Below, one piece after another: positions 7,897-16,389 of a DNA stretch of 64,000 nt. The notes under the pieces were generated by a model. The model did no database searches and had not been told where the DNA came from. It saw only the letters and a list, made by a program, of their open reading frames with translations. Position 1 is the first letter of the stretch. Each line of letters begins with the position of its first letter. Source of the DNA: Albidovulum sp. Lineage in GTDB: Bacteria > Pseudomonadota > Alphaproteobacteria > Rhodobacterales > Rhodobacteraceae. Position numbers and translations under genes: made by a program. Location of the stretch: the NCBI GenBank assembly GCA_030837825.1, contig JAUQYB010000110.1:1-64000 (forward strand). The letters are read 5' to 3'.

Positions 7897-8409
7897 ATGA
7901 ACCGTGTGCTGACTCTTTGCCTTGCCGCGATCCTTGTCCTTGCCGGATGCACCGAACCGACGCCGCCGCCGCTCGGCCCGGACGGGCGGCCTCTGCCCAA
8001 GGCCTATGTCATCAAGCCGGGCGAAGAGGGGCGCATCACCTATTCAATGGTGGATTCGATCAACTCGCTGAGATCGGCCAAGGGCGCGGCCCCTCTCACC
8101 CTGAACCCGCTTCTGACCGCGGCCGCCGCGACCCATTCCCGCGACATGGCGGTCCAGAACCGGCCCTGGCACTTCGGTTCCGACGGGTCTTCGCCGCTCC
8201 TGCGCGTCCAGCGGACCGGCTATCAGGGACGGATGCTCGGCGAGAACATCTCGGAGACCTACGAGACGGAGCTGGAGACGCTGGGGGCCTGGATGGAGCT
8301 TGCCGATACCCGCTCCGTCATCCTCGACCCGGCGGCGCGCGATGTCGGTTTCGCTTGGTTCCAGGAGCCGGGGGGCAAGATCTGGTGGACCCTGGTCACC
8401 GGCGGCTAA
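7897..8409 (+). CDS. CAP-domain (SCP/PR1-like) lipoprotein
   Basis: A lipoprotein signal with the lipobox LAGC (Cys18) precedes a CAP domain in this 170-residue product. Typical CAP features are NPLLTAAAATHSRDMAVQNRPWHFG, with the first conserved His, then GENISETYET and the final domain strand VGFAWFQEPGGKIWWTLVTGG. The protein should sit in the outer membrane or periplasm. Bacterial CAP proteins of this type have no agreed function. It lies between two L,D-transpeptidase genes, which suggests a cell-wall role by association only. Confidence 0.88.
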   Translation: MNRVLTLCLAAILVLAGCTEPTPPPLGPDGRPLPKAYVIKPGEEGRITYSMVDSINSLRSAKGAAPLTLNPLLTAAAATHSRDMAVQNRPWHFGSDGSSPLLRVQRTGYQGRMLGENISETYETELETLGAWMELADTRSVILDPAARDVGFAWFQEPGGKIWWTLVTGG

Positions 8410-8432
8410 GCCTTTGAAAGGCTGGCGTTTTT
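8409..8432 (+). terminator. Possible terminator after the CAP-domain gene
   Basis: A 6-bp stem (AGCCTT at 8409-8414 with AAGGCT at 8418-8423) is followed, after GGCG, by five Ts. It overlaps the last base of the stop codon. The 4-base gap before the T-run makes it a weaker case than the one at 6710-6738. Confidence 0.4.
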
Positions 8433-8445
8433 GCCCGCCAAAGCG

Positions 8446-8943
8446 TCATGGCAGGATGAAGATCGGGGTGCCGATGCGCACCATCGAATAGATTTCCTCC
8501 ATCTCGCGGTCCTTCACCGCGATGCAGCCCGCCGTCCAGTCGCGGCCCCGCCCGCGGTTTTTCCGTGCCCGGCCGTGGATGAAGATGTCGCTGCCCGGCT
8601 CCTTGCCCACGGCTTCTGCGCGCGCGGTGTCCTCCTCGCTGGGATAGGAGATTCCAAGCGAGAGGTGATAGGCGCTGTTGGGGTTCTGCCGGTTGATGAA
8701 ATAGAGTCCCTCGGGCGTCTTTCCGTCGCCCTCGAACTGCTTCGGCCCGACCGGGTTGCCGCCCAGCGCGATCTTGTAGCTCTTGAGCGCCTTCTGCCCG
8801 TTCACGAGGTGCATCCTGCGCTCGCCCTTGTAGACCACAAGCTGCGTCACTTCGGGGCCGGAATAGCTGCGGAACTTGGAATTGCCACAGGCGCCGAGAA
8901 AGCCGAATGCGGCCGTGGCCAGGAATGTCCGTCGCTTCATCAT
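8446..8943 (-). CDS. L,D-transpeptidase lipoprotein (YkuD family)
   Basis: The 165-residue product starts MMKRRTFLATAAFGFLGACG, which combines a twin-arginine-like stretch with a lipobox (LGAC), so it is probably lipidated and faces the periplasm. The YkuD domain follows, with the catalytic FIHGRARKN and RDWTAGCIAV segments containing His and Cys. It is convergent with the CAP lipoprotein gene, 36 bases away. An ATG one codon downstream (8940) is an alternative start. It lies 107 bases after the RNA methyltransferase gene and may have its own promoter. Confidence 0.9.
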   Translation of the reverse strand: MMKRRTFLATAAFGFLGACGNSKFRSYSGPEVTQLVVYKGERRMHLVNGQKALKSYKIALGGNPVGPKQFEGDGKTPEGLYFINRQNPNSAYHLSLGISYPSEEDTARAEAVGKEPGSDIFIHGRARKNRGRGRDWTAGCIAVKDREMEEIYSMVRIGTPIFILP

Positions 8944-9050
8944 CTGGCTGCCTGTCCCGTCGCCCGCCGTTTTTTCGCGTTCTACACCCTTCTGGCAGGC
9001 ACCGGAAGCCGGCGCATTTCCGCCGACCGGGGCAGTCACGAGAAGGTGAG

Positions 9051-10262
9051 CTACCGGCTGAACCGGGCAGCAAGCTCGACATGCGGCGACCAGCGGAACT
9101 GATCCACGACCTGCACCCAGTCGAGCGCGAATCCGACCCCCGCCAGGATCCGCGCGTCGCGGGCGAAGGTGACCGGGTTGCAGGAAACGGCGGCGACGAG
9201 GCGGAGCGGCGATGCCGCGATCGCGTGTATCTGCGCCTCGGCGCCCGCGCGCGGCGGGTCGATCACCACGGCATCGTGGCGTCCAAGCTCGTCGGACAGC
9301 AGCGGCCGGCGGAACAGGTCGCGTGCTTCGATCGTGATGCGGTGGAGCCCCGCCGCCTGCCGCCAGCCGGCGTCGAGTGCGGCCAGCATCGCCGCATCGC
9401 CTTCCACCGCGCGAACATCCCCGGCTTCGGACAGCGGCAGGCTGAAGGTGCCTGCCCCGGCGAAGAGGTCGGCGATCCGGTGCGCCGGCCCCACTGCCTC
9501 GCGCACCGCGGCGACGAGCGCCGCCTCGCCCTCCGCCGTGGCCTGAAGGAACGCACCCGGCGGCGGCGTCACACGCGCCTTGCCGAACCTCTGCGCCACC
9601 GCGCGCCGGGCGACGACGGTTTCGCCATCCCAGGTGAGTCGAGCCAGGTCCGCCCGAGCGGCTAGGGAAGAAAGCGCCGAGAACAGGCTCTGTTCCAGCG
9701 GTTTTCCCCCTGTGACCGCCAGATCGAGCCCGCCTTCGCCCCGTGTCAGCGCCAGCGCCACCTCGCCCTTGCGCGAGGCGCCGAGCGCGGTGATGTCCGT
9801 CAGCGCCTGCATCGCCCCGACCAGGTCGGGATGCAGCAACAGGCACCCCGGCACCTCGACAATCGTCCCGGAGGCGCGGCCATGAAAGCCGACGATCGCC
9901 CCCTTCTTGGTCCGCCGCCCGGCAAGCGTCGCCCGGCGCCGCGACCGGGCGGGTGAGGTCGCGACCGGTCGGAAAGGCACCTCGATTCCCTGTGCGGCAA
10001 GCGCCGTGCGCACCACATCCTGCTTCCAGCCCGCCACGAAACCATCCGAGGCGTGCATCAGCGCGCAGCCGCCGCAGGCGCGGTAATGCGGGCAGGGCGC
10101 CTTCACCCGGTCCGTCGAGGGCGTGACGATCGCCGGCGCCTCCATCCGCCCGCCCTCGACCGCGCCCTCCACCACCTCGCCCGGCAGCGCCATCGGCACG
10201 TAGACCGGGCCGGCGGCGATCCCGTCGCCGAGATGGCCGAGCCGCTCGATCGTCAGCCTCAC
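9051..10262 (-). CDS. TrmA/RumA-type RNA uracil-5-methyltransferase with Fe-S cluster
   Basis: The enzyme (403 residues) should methylate C5 of a uridine in 23S rRNA or tRNA with S-adenosylmethionine. A cluster-binding pattern CPHYRACGGC at about 57-66 plus a later Cys in EVPGCLLLHP fits a [4Fe-4S] cluster as in RlmD. The SAM-binding DLFAGAGTFSLPL, the VIDPPRAG motif and the catalytic SCNPVTFARD are present. Only part of the N-terminal TRAM domain is seen (LTIERLGHLGDGIA). Whether the target is U1939, U747 or tRNA cannot be decided. It overlaps the ABC exporter gene upstream by 4 bases. Confidence 0.88.
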   Translation of the reverse strand: MRLTIERLGHLGDGIAAGPVYVPMALPGEVVEGAVEGGRMEAPAIVTPSTDRVKAPCPHYRACGGCALMHASDGFVAGWKQDVVRTALAAQGIEVPFRPVATSPARSRRRATLAGRRTKKGAIVGFHGRASGTIVEVPGCLLLHPDLVGAMQALTDITALGASRKGEVALALTRGEGGLDLAVTGGKPLEQSLFSALSSLAARADLARLTWDGETVVARRAVAQRFGKARVTPPPGAFLQATAEGEAALVAAVREAVGPAHRIADLFAGAGTFSLPLSEAGDVRAVEGDAAMLAALDAGWRQAAGLHRITIEARDLFRRPLLSDELGRHDAVVIDPPRAGAEAQIHAIAASPLRLVAAVSCNPVTFARDARILAGVGFALDWVQVVDQFRWSPHVELAARFSR

Positions 10263-12091
10263 TCCGCCGCCTCTTCGGTGCCGATGAAGCCGCCCGACTG
10301 CCGGTTCCAGTAGCGCGCGTAAAGGCCGCCGCGCGCCAGCAGTTCCGCATGCGTCCCTTCCTCGACGAGCCGCCCCTGGTCGAGCACCACGATCCGGTCC
10401 ATCTCGGCGATGGTCGAAAGGCGGTGCGCGATCGCCAGCACGGTCTTGCCCTGCATGACGCGGTGCAGCGCGGCCTGGATCGCCGCCTCCACCTCGCTGT
10501 CGAGCGCCGAGGTCGCCTCGTCCAGCACGAGGATCGGGGCATCCTTGAGGAACGCGCGTGCCAGCGCGATCCTCTGCCGCTGCCCGCCCGAGAGCTTCAC
10601 TCCGCGCTCGCCGAGATGGGCCTCGTAGCCGGTGCGCCCCTTGTGGTCCTGAAGCGTGCGGATGAACTCGTCTGCCTCGGCCGCGCGGGCAGCCGCCACC
10701 ATTTCCTCCTCGGTCGCGTCGGGGCGGCCGTAAAGGATGTTGTCGCGGGCGGAGCGGTTGAACATCGCGGTTTCCTGCGTGACCATCGCGACCTGCCGCC
10801 GGAGGGATTCCTGTGTCACGCCGGAGACATCTTCGCCGTCGATCAGGATCCGCCCGGCCTCGGCGTCATAGAGCCGAAGAAGCAGCGCCACCAGCGTCGA
10901 CTTGCCCGCACCCGACGCGCCGACGATGCCGAGCTTTTCGCCGGGCCGCACCCTCAGCGTGATGTGATCGAGCCCGCCGGTGCGCCGGCCGTACGCGAAG
11001 CTCACATCCTCGAACCGGATTTCGCCCCTCACCCGGCCAAGAGCCTGCGCCCCCGGTGCATCGGTGAGGGTATGGGGCGGCGTGAGGGTGCGCATCCCGT
11101 CCTCCACCTCGCCGATCGAGCCGTAGATCGACATCAGGGCAAAGCTCACCCAGCCGGTCATCTGGGCGATGCGGATCGCGATCGTGCCGGCGGCGGCGAT
11201 GTCGCCGGTCGTCGCCTGCCCTTCGGTCCAGAGCTGGAGCGCCCCGCCGATGAGGATCAGCGGCAGAAGCCCGGCGATGATCATGAGCGCGAGGCGGAAC
11301 CATGCGGACAGCACCCCGAAGTCGAGCGCGGTGTCGCGGAAACCCGACATGGCGCGCAGCGCCGCCTTGTCCTCGTGATCGGCATGGGCGAACAGCTTCA
11401 CCGTCTTGATGTTGGTGATCGTGTCGACGACCTGCCCGGTCACCATCGCCCGCGCCCCCGCCCTGGCCGCCGACTTGCCCCGCACCCTCGGCAGAAAGGC
11501 ACGGATCAATGCGAGATAGCAGGCGATCCAGAGCCCGAGTGCCGCAGCCATCCAGCCGTCCACGGTCAGAAGGAACGCGACCGACCCCAGAAGCGAGGCC
11601 AAGGCGAAGGCCACGGTGTTGATCGTCTCGCTTGCGACATCTGTGACCGCGCGCGCCGCCTGCATCTGCTTCTGCGCGATCCGGCCGGCAAAATCGTTGT
11701 CGAAGAAGGTCACCGCATGGCCCATCGTCCAGCGGTGAAGCCGCGACAGAACGAGCGGCAGGACGTTCGGCTGCACGACCACAGAGTTCGACGCGGCCGA
11801 AAGGCCGAAGGCGAGCGGGCGCAGTACCAAGAGGAAGACGGCGAAGCCCGCAAGCAGCATCCATTCGTCGGAGAGGAGCGTCGCCGGGCTGCCCCCCTGC
11901 GCCGCATCGACGATCGCGCCGAGGAACCACGCCGTCACGACCTCCATCGTGCCGGCAATGGCCGACAGGACGGCGGCGAGCGTCAACGGCCCCCAGGCGC
12001 CCGACAGGCACCAGAGGAAGAACCGGCCGAGCGTCTGCGGCGGCGCCCCCTCGGCGGGGCGGAAGGCGTCGATCATGTCGCCGATCTTCAT
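10259..12091 (-). CDS. ABC exporter, fused membrane and ATPase domains (second of a tandem pair)
   Basis: This 610-residue half-transporter has an N-terminal membrane domain of about six helices (to near residue 320) and a C-terminal ATPase with Walker A GASGAGKST, signature LSGGQRQR, Walker B ILVLDEATSALDSE and the H-loop IAHRLST. It resembles MsbA/lipid or drug exporters; the substrate is unknown. It starts in a 4-base overlap with the preceding, similar exporter gene, and both end in nearly the same sequence (RQSGGFIGT plus an acidic tail). The two probably arose by duplication and may form a heterodimer. Confidence 0.92.
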   Translation of the reverse strand: MKIGDMIDAFRPAEGAPPQTLGRFFLWCLSGAWGPLTLAAVLSAIAGTMEVVTAWFLGAIVDAAQGGSPATLLSDEWMLLAGFAVFLLVLRPLAFGLSAASNSVVVQPNVLPLVLSRLHRWTMGHAVTFFDNDFAGRIAQKQMQAARAVTDVASETINTVAFALASLLGSVAFLLTVDGWMAAALGLWIACYLALIRAFLPRVRGKSAARAGARAMVTGQVVDTITNIKTVKLFAHADHEDKAALRAMSGFRDTALDFGVLSAWFRLALMIIAGLLPLILIGGALQLWTEGQATTGDIAAAGTIAIRIAQMTGWVSFALMSIYGSIGEVEDGMRTLTPPHTLTDAPGAQALGRVRGEIRFEDVSFAYGRRTGGLDHITLRVRPGEKLGIVGASGAGKSTLVALLLRLYDAEAGRILIDGEDVSGVTQESLRRQVAMVTQETAMFNRSARDNILYGRPDATEEEMVAAARAAEADEFIRTLQDHKGRTGYEAHLGERGVKLSGGQRQRIALARAFLKDAPILVLDEATSALDSEVEAAIQAALHRVMQGKTVLAIAHRLSTIAEMDRIVVLDQGRLVEEGTHAELLARGGLYARYWNRQSGGFIGTEEAAE

Positions 12092-13938
12092 TCTGCCGCC
12101 TCTGACTCGTCCGTGCCGATGAACCCGCCCGACTGGCGTTCCCAGAACCTGGAATAAAGCCCGCCGCGCGCCAGAAGTTCCTCGTGGCTGCCCTCTTCCG
12201 CCACCTTGCCGTCATCCAGCACCACGATCCGGTCCATCCGCGCGATGGTCGACAGCCGGTGGGCGATGGCGATCACCGTCTTGCCCTCCATCACGCCGTA
12301 AAGCGTTTCCTGGATCGCTGCCTCCACCTCGCTGTCCAGGGCCGAGGTCGCCTCGTCCAGCACCAGGATCGGCGCGTCCTTCAGGATCACCCGCGCCAGC
12401 GCCACCCGCTGCCGCTGCCCGCCGGAAAGCTTGACGCCCCGCTCGCCCACCTGCGCGTCGTAGCCGCGGCGGCCCTCCGGATCGGTGAGGTCAAGGATGA
12501 AGTCGTGCGCCTCGGCCCGCTTCGCCGCCTCGATCATCTCGTGCTCGCTGGCCTCGGGCCGGCCATAGAGGATGTTCTCGCGCACCGAACGGTGGAGAAG
12601 CGAGCTGTCCTGCTGCACCATGCCGATGCGGCGGCGAAGACTGTCCTGCGTCACCCGGGTGATGTCCTGCCCGTCAATGAGGATCCGCCCCGCCTCGGGG
12701 TCGTAGAACCTGAGAAGGAGCTTCACCAGGGTGGACTTGCCCGACCCCGACCGGCCGACAAGGCCGATCTTCTCGCCCGGCCGGATCGTCACGCCGATCC
12801 GGTCGAGCCCGCCGAAGCCGCGGCCGTAGTGATGGCTGAGCCCCTCGATGTCGATCCGCCCCTCGCGAAACTCGAGCGGTTTCGCCCCGGGCTTGTCCAC
12901 CAGCCCGATCGGCTGGGCGATGGTCTCCATCCCCTCGGCCACCACGCCCAGCGCCTGCACGAGGTTCGACGTCGCCCACATGATCCAGTAGGTCATGTTG
13001 TTGAGCCTGAGCACCAGCGCCGTGGCCGCAGCGACGACGCCGATCGTTGCCTGCCCGTGATACCAGAGCCAGAGCGACAACCCGGTGACAGAGACGATGA
13101 GCATGCCGTTCAGCGCCGTCAGCGCCACGTCCATCTTGGTGATGAGCCGCATCTCGGCCTGGAAGGCCCTGCGCGCCGTCTCGATCGCCTCGCCGGCATA
13201 GTCGATCTCGCGCGTGTCATGGGCGAACATCTTGACCGAATGGATGTTGCTGTAGCTGTCCACCACCCGCCCGGTGACCGCCGACCGGGCATCGGACGAT
13301 CGCGTCGAGGCCGGGCCCACCCGCCGCACCGTCCAGCGCAGCAGGAGCAGGTAAAGCGCGATCCAGACCAGAAGCGGCACGGTCAGCCGCGGGTCGGCAT
13401 CGAAGAGAAGCGCGACCGAGCCGATCAGCGTCGTGATCGCGAAGGCCACCGCGTCGAAGGTCTGGAAGACCGCATCACCGGCGGCTGGCGGCGTCTGCAT
13501 GATCCGGTTGGCGATGCGGCCGGCGAAATCGTTCTCGAACCAGCCGACCGGCTGGCGCAGCACATGCCGGTGCGACCGCCAGCGGATCAGCGTGCCGAAG
13601 TTCGGCAGGATCGTGTTGTGGAGCAGCGCCACGTCGATCCCCGAGATGATCGGGCGCAGAAAGACAACCGCGAGCGCGGCGAGCAGGAACTCGGTGCTGT
13701 GGTCGCGCATGACCTCGGCGGGCGCGCCAGCAGCCAGCAGATCGACCAGCCGCCCGACATACCACACGAGCAGGACCTCGACCGCGGCCACGACCATCTT
13801 CAGCGCGGCGGTCGCGACGAAGACGCCGCGGAACGGCCGGGCATACTCCATCAGGAAGGGAAGAAGCTGCCGGGGCGGCGCATCCTTCTCTTCGTAGGCG
13901 GTGTAAGGATCGACAAGGTTCTCGAAGAACCTGAACAT
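12088..13938 (-). CDS. ABC exporter, fused membrane and ATPase domains (first of a tandem pair)
   Basis: Like its neighbour, the 616-residue product joins a six-helix membrane domain to an ATPase with Walker A GRSGSGKST, signature LSGGQRQR, Walker B ILVLDEATSALDSE and H-loop IAHRLST. All catalytic motifs look intact in both partners. The start MFRFFENL at 13938 was chosen because the frame extending upstream overlaps the LysE gene and has no domain content. The tail RQSGGFIGT matches that of the following exporter. Substrate unknown; lipid or drug export is the usual guess for this family. Confidence 0.92.
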   Translation of the reverse strand: MFRFFENLVDPYTAYEEKDAPPRQLLPFLMEYARPFRGVFVATAALKMVVAAVEVLLVWYVGRLVDLLAAGAPAEVMRDHSTEFLLAALAVVFLRPIISGIDVALLHNTILPNFGTLIRWRSHRHVLRQPVGWFENDFAGRIANRIMQTPPAAGDAVFQTFDAVAFAITTLIGSVALLFDADPRLTVPLLVWIALYLLLLRWTVRRVGPASTRSSDARSAVTGRVVDSYSNIHSVKMFAHDTREIDYAGEAIETARRAFQAEMRLITKMDVALTALNGMLIVSVTGLSLWLWYHGQATIGVVAAATALVLRLNNMTYWIMWATSNLVQALGVVAEGMETIAQPIGLVDKPGAKPLEFREGRIDIEGLSHHYGRGFGGLDRIGVTIRPGEKIGLVGRSGSGKSTLVKLLLRFYDPEAGRILIDGQDITRVTQDSLRRRIGMVQQDSSLLHRSVRENILYGRPEASEHEMIEAAKRAEAHDFILDLTDPEGRRGYDAQVGERGVKLSGGQRQRVALARVILKDAPILVLDEATSALDSEVEAAIQETLYGVMEGKTVIAIAHRLSTIARMDRIVVLDDGKVAEEGSHEELLARGGLYSRFWERQSGGFIGTDESEAAE

Positions 13939-13994
13939 CGCGGGGCCTTTCGGGTTGCCGGCCGGATATACACCGGCCCGGCGGAAAGGGGAAC

Positions 13995-14591
13995 TCAGTG
14001 GCGGAGGAGTTCCACGACCGAAGCCACGATCAGCAGGGCCATGACGATGTTGAAGACCCTCAATCGCCGCGCGGTGGTCAGCCAGCGGGCGATCGCAAGC
14101 CCGGCGTAGGTCCAGGTTGCGGACGACAGGAGGCCGAGCGTCAGGAAGGCGCCCGCGACAATGGTCGCGGTGGTCATGGGCTCTTCGGGACGAATGAACT
14201 GGGAGGTGGCGGCGACAGCCATCGACCAGCCTTTCGGGTTGATCCACTGGAACCCGACCGCCTGAAGGAATGTCATCGGACGCGCGCCATCGGATTTCGA
14301 CCCTATTCCACCGGAATTGGCGACCTTCCACGCGATCCACACCAGAAGCGCCGCGCCGCCCCAGCGCAGCCCCTCGCGCAGAAAAACGCTGGCCCGGAAC
14401 AGCTCGCCCAGCGCCAGGCCGACGATGAGCAGCATCAGCGGAAAGCCGAGCGCAACGCCAAGGAGATGCGGCAGCGTCGGGCGGAAGCCGAAATTGGCGC
14501 CCGAAGCGGCGAGCATGGCATTGTTCGGGCCCGGCGTGAAAAGGGTGGCCACGGCAAGCGCAAGAAGGGCGGGGAGCATTTCGTAACTCAT
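13995..14591 (-). CDS. LysE/RhtB-family amino acid exporter
   Basis: The 198-residue membrane protein has the LysE-family start LATLFTPGPNNAMLAASGANFGFR and the second-half motif FQWINPKGW, with about six hydrophobic segments. Family members export amino acids such as lysine, threonine or homoserine lactones; which one is not visible. It sits 53 bases downstream of cca and 56 bases upstream of the exporter pair, on the same strand. Confidence 0.9.
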   Translation of the reverse strand: MSYEMLPALLALAVATLFTPGPNNAMLAASGANFGFRPTLPHLLGVALGFPLMLLIVGLALGELFRASVFLREGLRWGGAALLVWIAWKVANSGGIGSKSDGARPMTFLQAVGFQWINPKGWSMAVAATSQFIRPEEPMTTATIVAGAFLTLGLLSSATWTYAGLAIARWLTTARRLRVFNIVMALLIVASVVELLRH

Positions 14592-14644
14592 GGCCGGTCA
14601 AATCTCCGTCAGTCAGCCATCCTGCCGTGGCTCCCCGCGAGGGT

Positions 14645-15790
14645 TCAAGCGAGCAATTGTTCCCGTGACAATCCGAAGCCGGACGCGATCCAGCGATCCT
14701 CGATCTCTTTCAGGCGTTGCCCCAGCGCGGGGCCGGAAACCGCCGGCATCAGATCGGCGGCGCGAACCGGAAACTCGGCCGCCGCACCGCCCGCCACGTC
14801 GTCCTCCCAGCCGGACGGCAGCGGGGCGCCAAGCAGCGCACCGCGCAGCAGAACCGTATCGCGCGCTGCCCACGCGCCGTGGCGATAGGCGATCTCGGCC
14901 GGGCCCGCGCCGCCCGCCAGCCCTTCGCGCAGAAGCGAAAGCCGTCGCGCTTCCTCGCGCGACAGCCGCAGACGATCTTCGGGCTCAGCACCCCCCAGCG
15001 CGGCCAGCCGGCGAATCCAGTCGGGCGCATAGGGCGGCTCCAGGTGCACCAGGGGTCCGAGCGCCCGCGCCTCGGCGCCGGGAAGGATTCGCGCCAGCAC
15101 CCCGGTCGCCTGCATCGCCGCCACCGCCGGCGCGGGATCGGATGCCGCGAGCAGGCGGCGCATCTCGTGGCCCACCCGTTCCCGCGAAAGTGTCTCTGTT
15201 CCGGACGTGTTCGCCGCGCAGGCCGCCAGCGCCTCGGCATCCATCCCGGCCTCCGCATCGCCATACCAGGCGTGGAAGCGGAAGAACCGCAGGATCCGCA
15301 GATAGTCCTCGCGGATGCGCGCATTTGCGTCGCCGACGAACCGCACACGCCGTTCTGTGAGGTCGTCGATCCCGCTGCCGAGCGGGTCGACGATATGCCC
15401 TTCGGCATCGGCGTAGAGCGCGTTCATGGTGAAGTCGCGGCGCGCCGCGTCCTCCTCCACCCGGGTCGAGAAGGCTACCGTCGCGCGGCGGCCGAAGGTT
15501 TCCACATCGCGGCGGAAGGTGGTGACCTCGTGCGGCTCGCCGGCCGCGATGACGGTCACCGTCCCGTGGTCGATCCCCGTGGGCACGATCTTGAGCCCCG
15601 CCGCGCGGCCAAGCTGCATCACCCGCTCGGGCACCGCATCTGTGGCGATGTCGATATCCGCCACCGGCTGCGAAAGAAGCGCGTTGCGCACGCAGCCACC
15701 GACCAGATATGCCTGATGCCCGCCGTCGGCCAGGAGCCGCAGCACAAGCTGCAACCCCTCGTCCTTCAGCCATTCGTCGGTGATCCTCAT
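14645..15790 (-). CDS. cca: CCA tRNA nucleotidyltransferase / poly(A) polymerase family protein
   Basis: The enzyme adds or repairs the CCA end of tRNA. The 381-residue protein has the nucleotidyltransferase signature YLVGGCVRNALL followed by the catalytic DIDIATDA aspartates, then the RRDFTMNALYAD and LRFFRFHAWYG segments of class II enzymes. The C-terminal part is shorter than in E. coli and lacks an HD domain, as is common in alphaproteobacteria. Its start overlaps the Nudix gene stop by 4 bases. Confidence 0.94.
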   Translation of the reverse strand: MRITDEWLKDEGLQLVLRLLADGGHQAYLVGGCVRNALLSQPVADIDIATDAVPERVMQLGRAAGLKIVPTGIDHGTVTVIAAGEPHEVTTFRRDVETFGRRATVAFSTRVEEDAARRDFTMNALYADAEGHIVDPLGSGIDDLTERRVRFVGDANARIREDYLRILRFFRFHAWYGDAEAGMDAEALAACAANTSGTETLSRERVGHEMRRLLAASDPAPAVAAMQATGVLARILPGAEARALGPLVHLEPPYAPDWIRRLAALGGAEPEDRLRLSREEARRLSLLREGLAGGAGPAEIAYRHGAWAARDTVLLRGALLGAPLPSGWEDDVAGGAAAEFPVRAADLMPAVSGPALGQRLKEIEDRWIASGFGLSREQLLA

Positions 15791-16389
15791 TGCGCCATCC
15801 GGTCCGCCAGCGCCCTGAGAATACGCGCGGTCGCGCCCCAGATGTAATAGGGCCCGTAGGGAACGGTATAGTAGCGGCGCATCTGACCGCGCCAGCGTCG
15901 CCCCTCGATCCGGTAGTTGGCCGGATCGGTGAGGTGGGCCAGCGGAACCGTGAAGACCTCGTCCACCTCGCCCGCCTCCGGGACGGGCACGAAACCGACC
16001 GCGACGCGCGCGAAGACCGGGGTCACGAGGAAGCCGGTCACGGTTTCATGCGCCTCCGCGGTGCCCAGAACCTCGACCGTCGCGCGCGGCAGGCCGATCT
16101 CCTCCTCGGCCTCGCGCAGCGCCGCGGCGACGACGTCGGCGTCGCCTGCGTCCACCTTGCCGCCGGCGAAGGCGATCTGGCCGGGATGATGCTTCAGCCG
16201 GGAAGACCGCTTGGTGAGAATCACGTCGACCCCGCCCGTGCCCGGTCGCAACGCGACCAGAACCCCGGCGGGGCGCAGGACACGGCCCTCGGGAAGAGTC
16301 GTCCCGGGGTTCAGGTCGTAGTCGGAGGTCGGCAGTCCGGCGCGTGAAAGCGCCGCAATCAGCGGGCCGAGCCGGTCAGGCGACGTCAT
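15787..16389 (-). CDS. Nudix hydrolase, coenzyme A pyrophosphatase type
   Basis: The sequence LTKRSSRLKHHPGQIAFAGG is the CoA-pyrophosphatase signature (UPF0035) and runs into the Nudix box GGKVDAGDADVVAAALREAEEEIGL, which has the REAEEEIG core. Such enzymes hydrolyse CoA and acyl-CoA, or related nucleotides. The start MTSPDRLG at 16389 gives 200 residues and overlaps the end of hslO by 14 bases; an upstream start at 16416 would overlap more. It is translationally linked to both hslO and cca. Confidence 0.88.
   Translation of the reverse strand: MTSPDRLGPLIAALSRAGLPTSDYDLNPGTTLPEGRVLRPAGVLVALRPGTGGVDVILTKRSSRLKHHPGQIAFAGGKVDAGDADVVAAALREAEEEIGLPRATVEVLGTAEAHETVTGFLVTPVFARVAVGFVPVPEAGEVDEVFTVPLAHLTDPANYRIEGRRWRGQMRRYYTVPYGPYYIWGATARILRALADRMAQ

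Noticed and set aside
8944..10542. A 698-residue minus-strand frame fused in front of the second L,D-transpeptidase.
   Set aside because: It is a shadow of the RNA methyltransferase and exporter genes. The lipobox start at 8943 defines the real gene.
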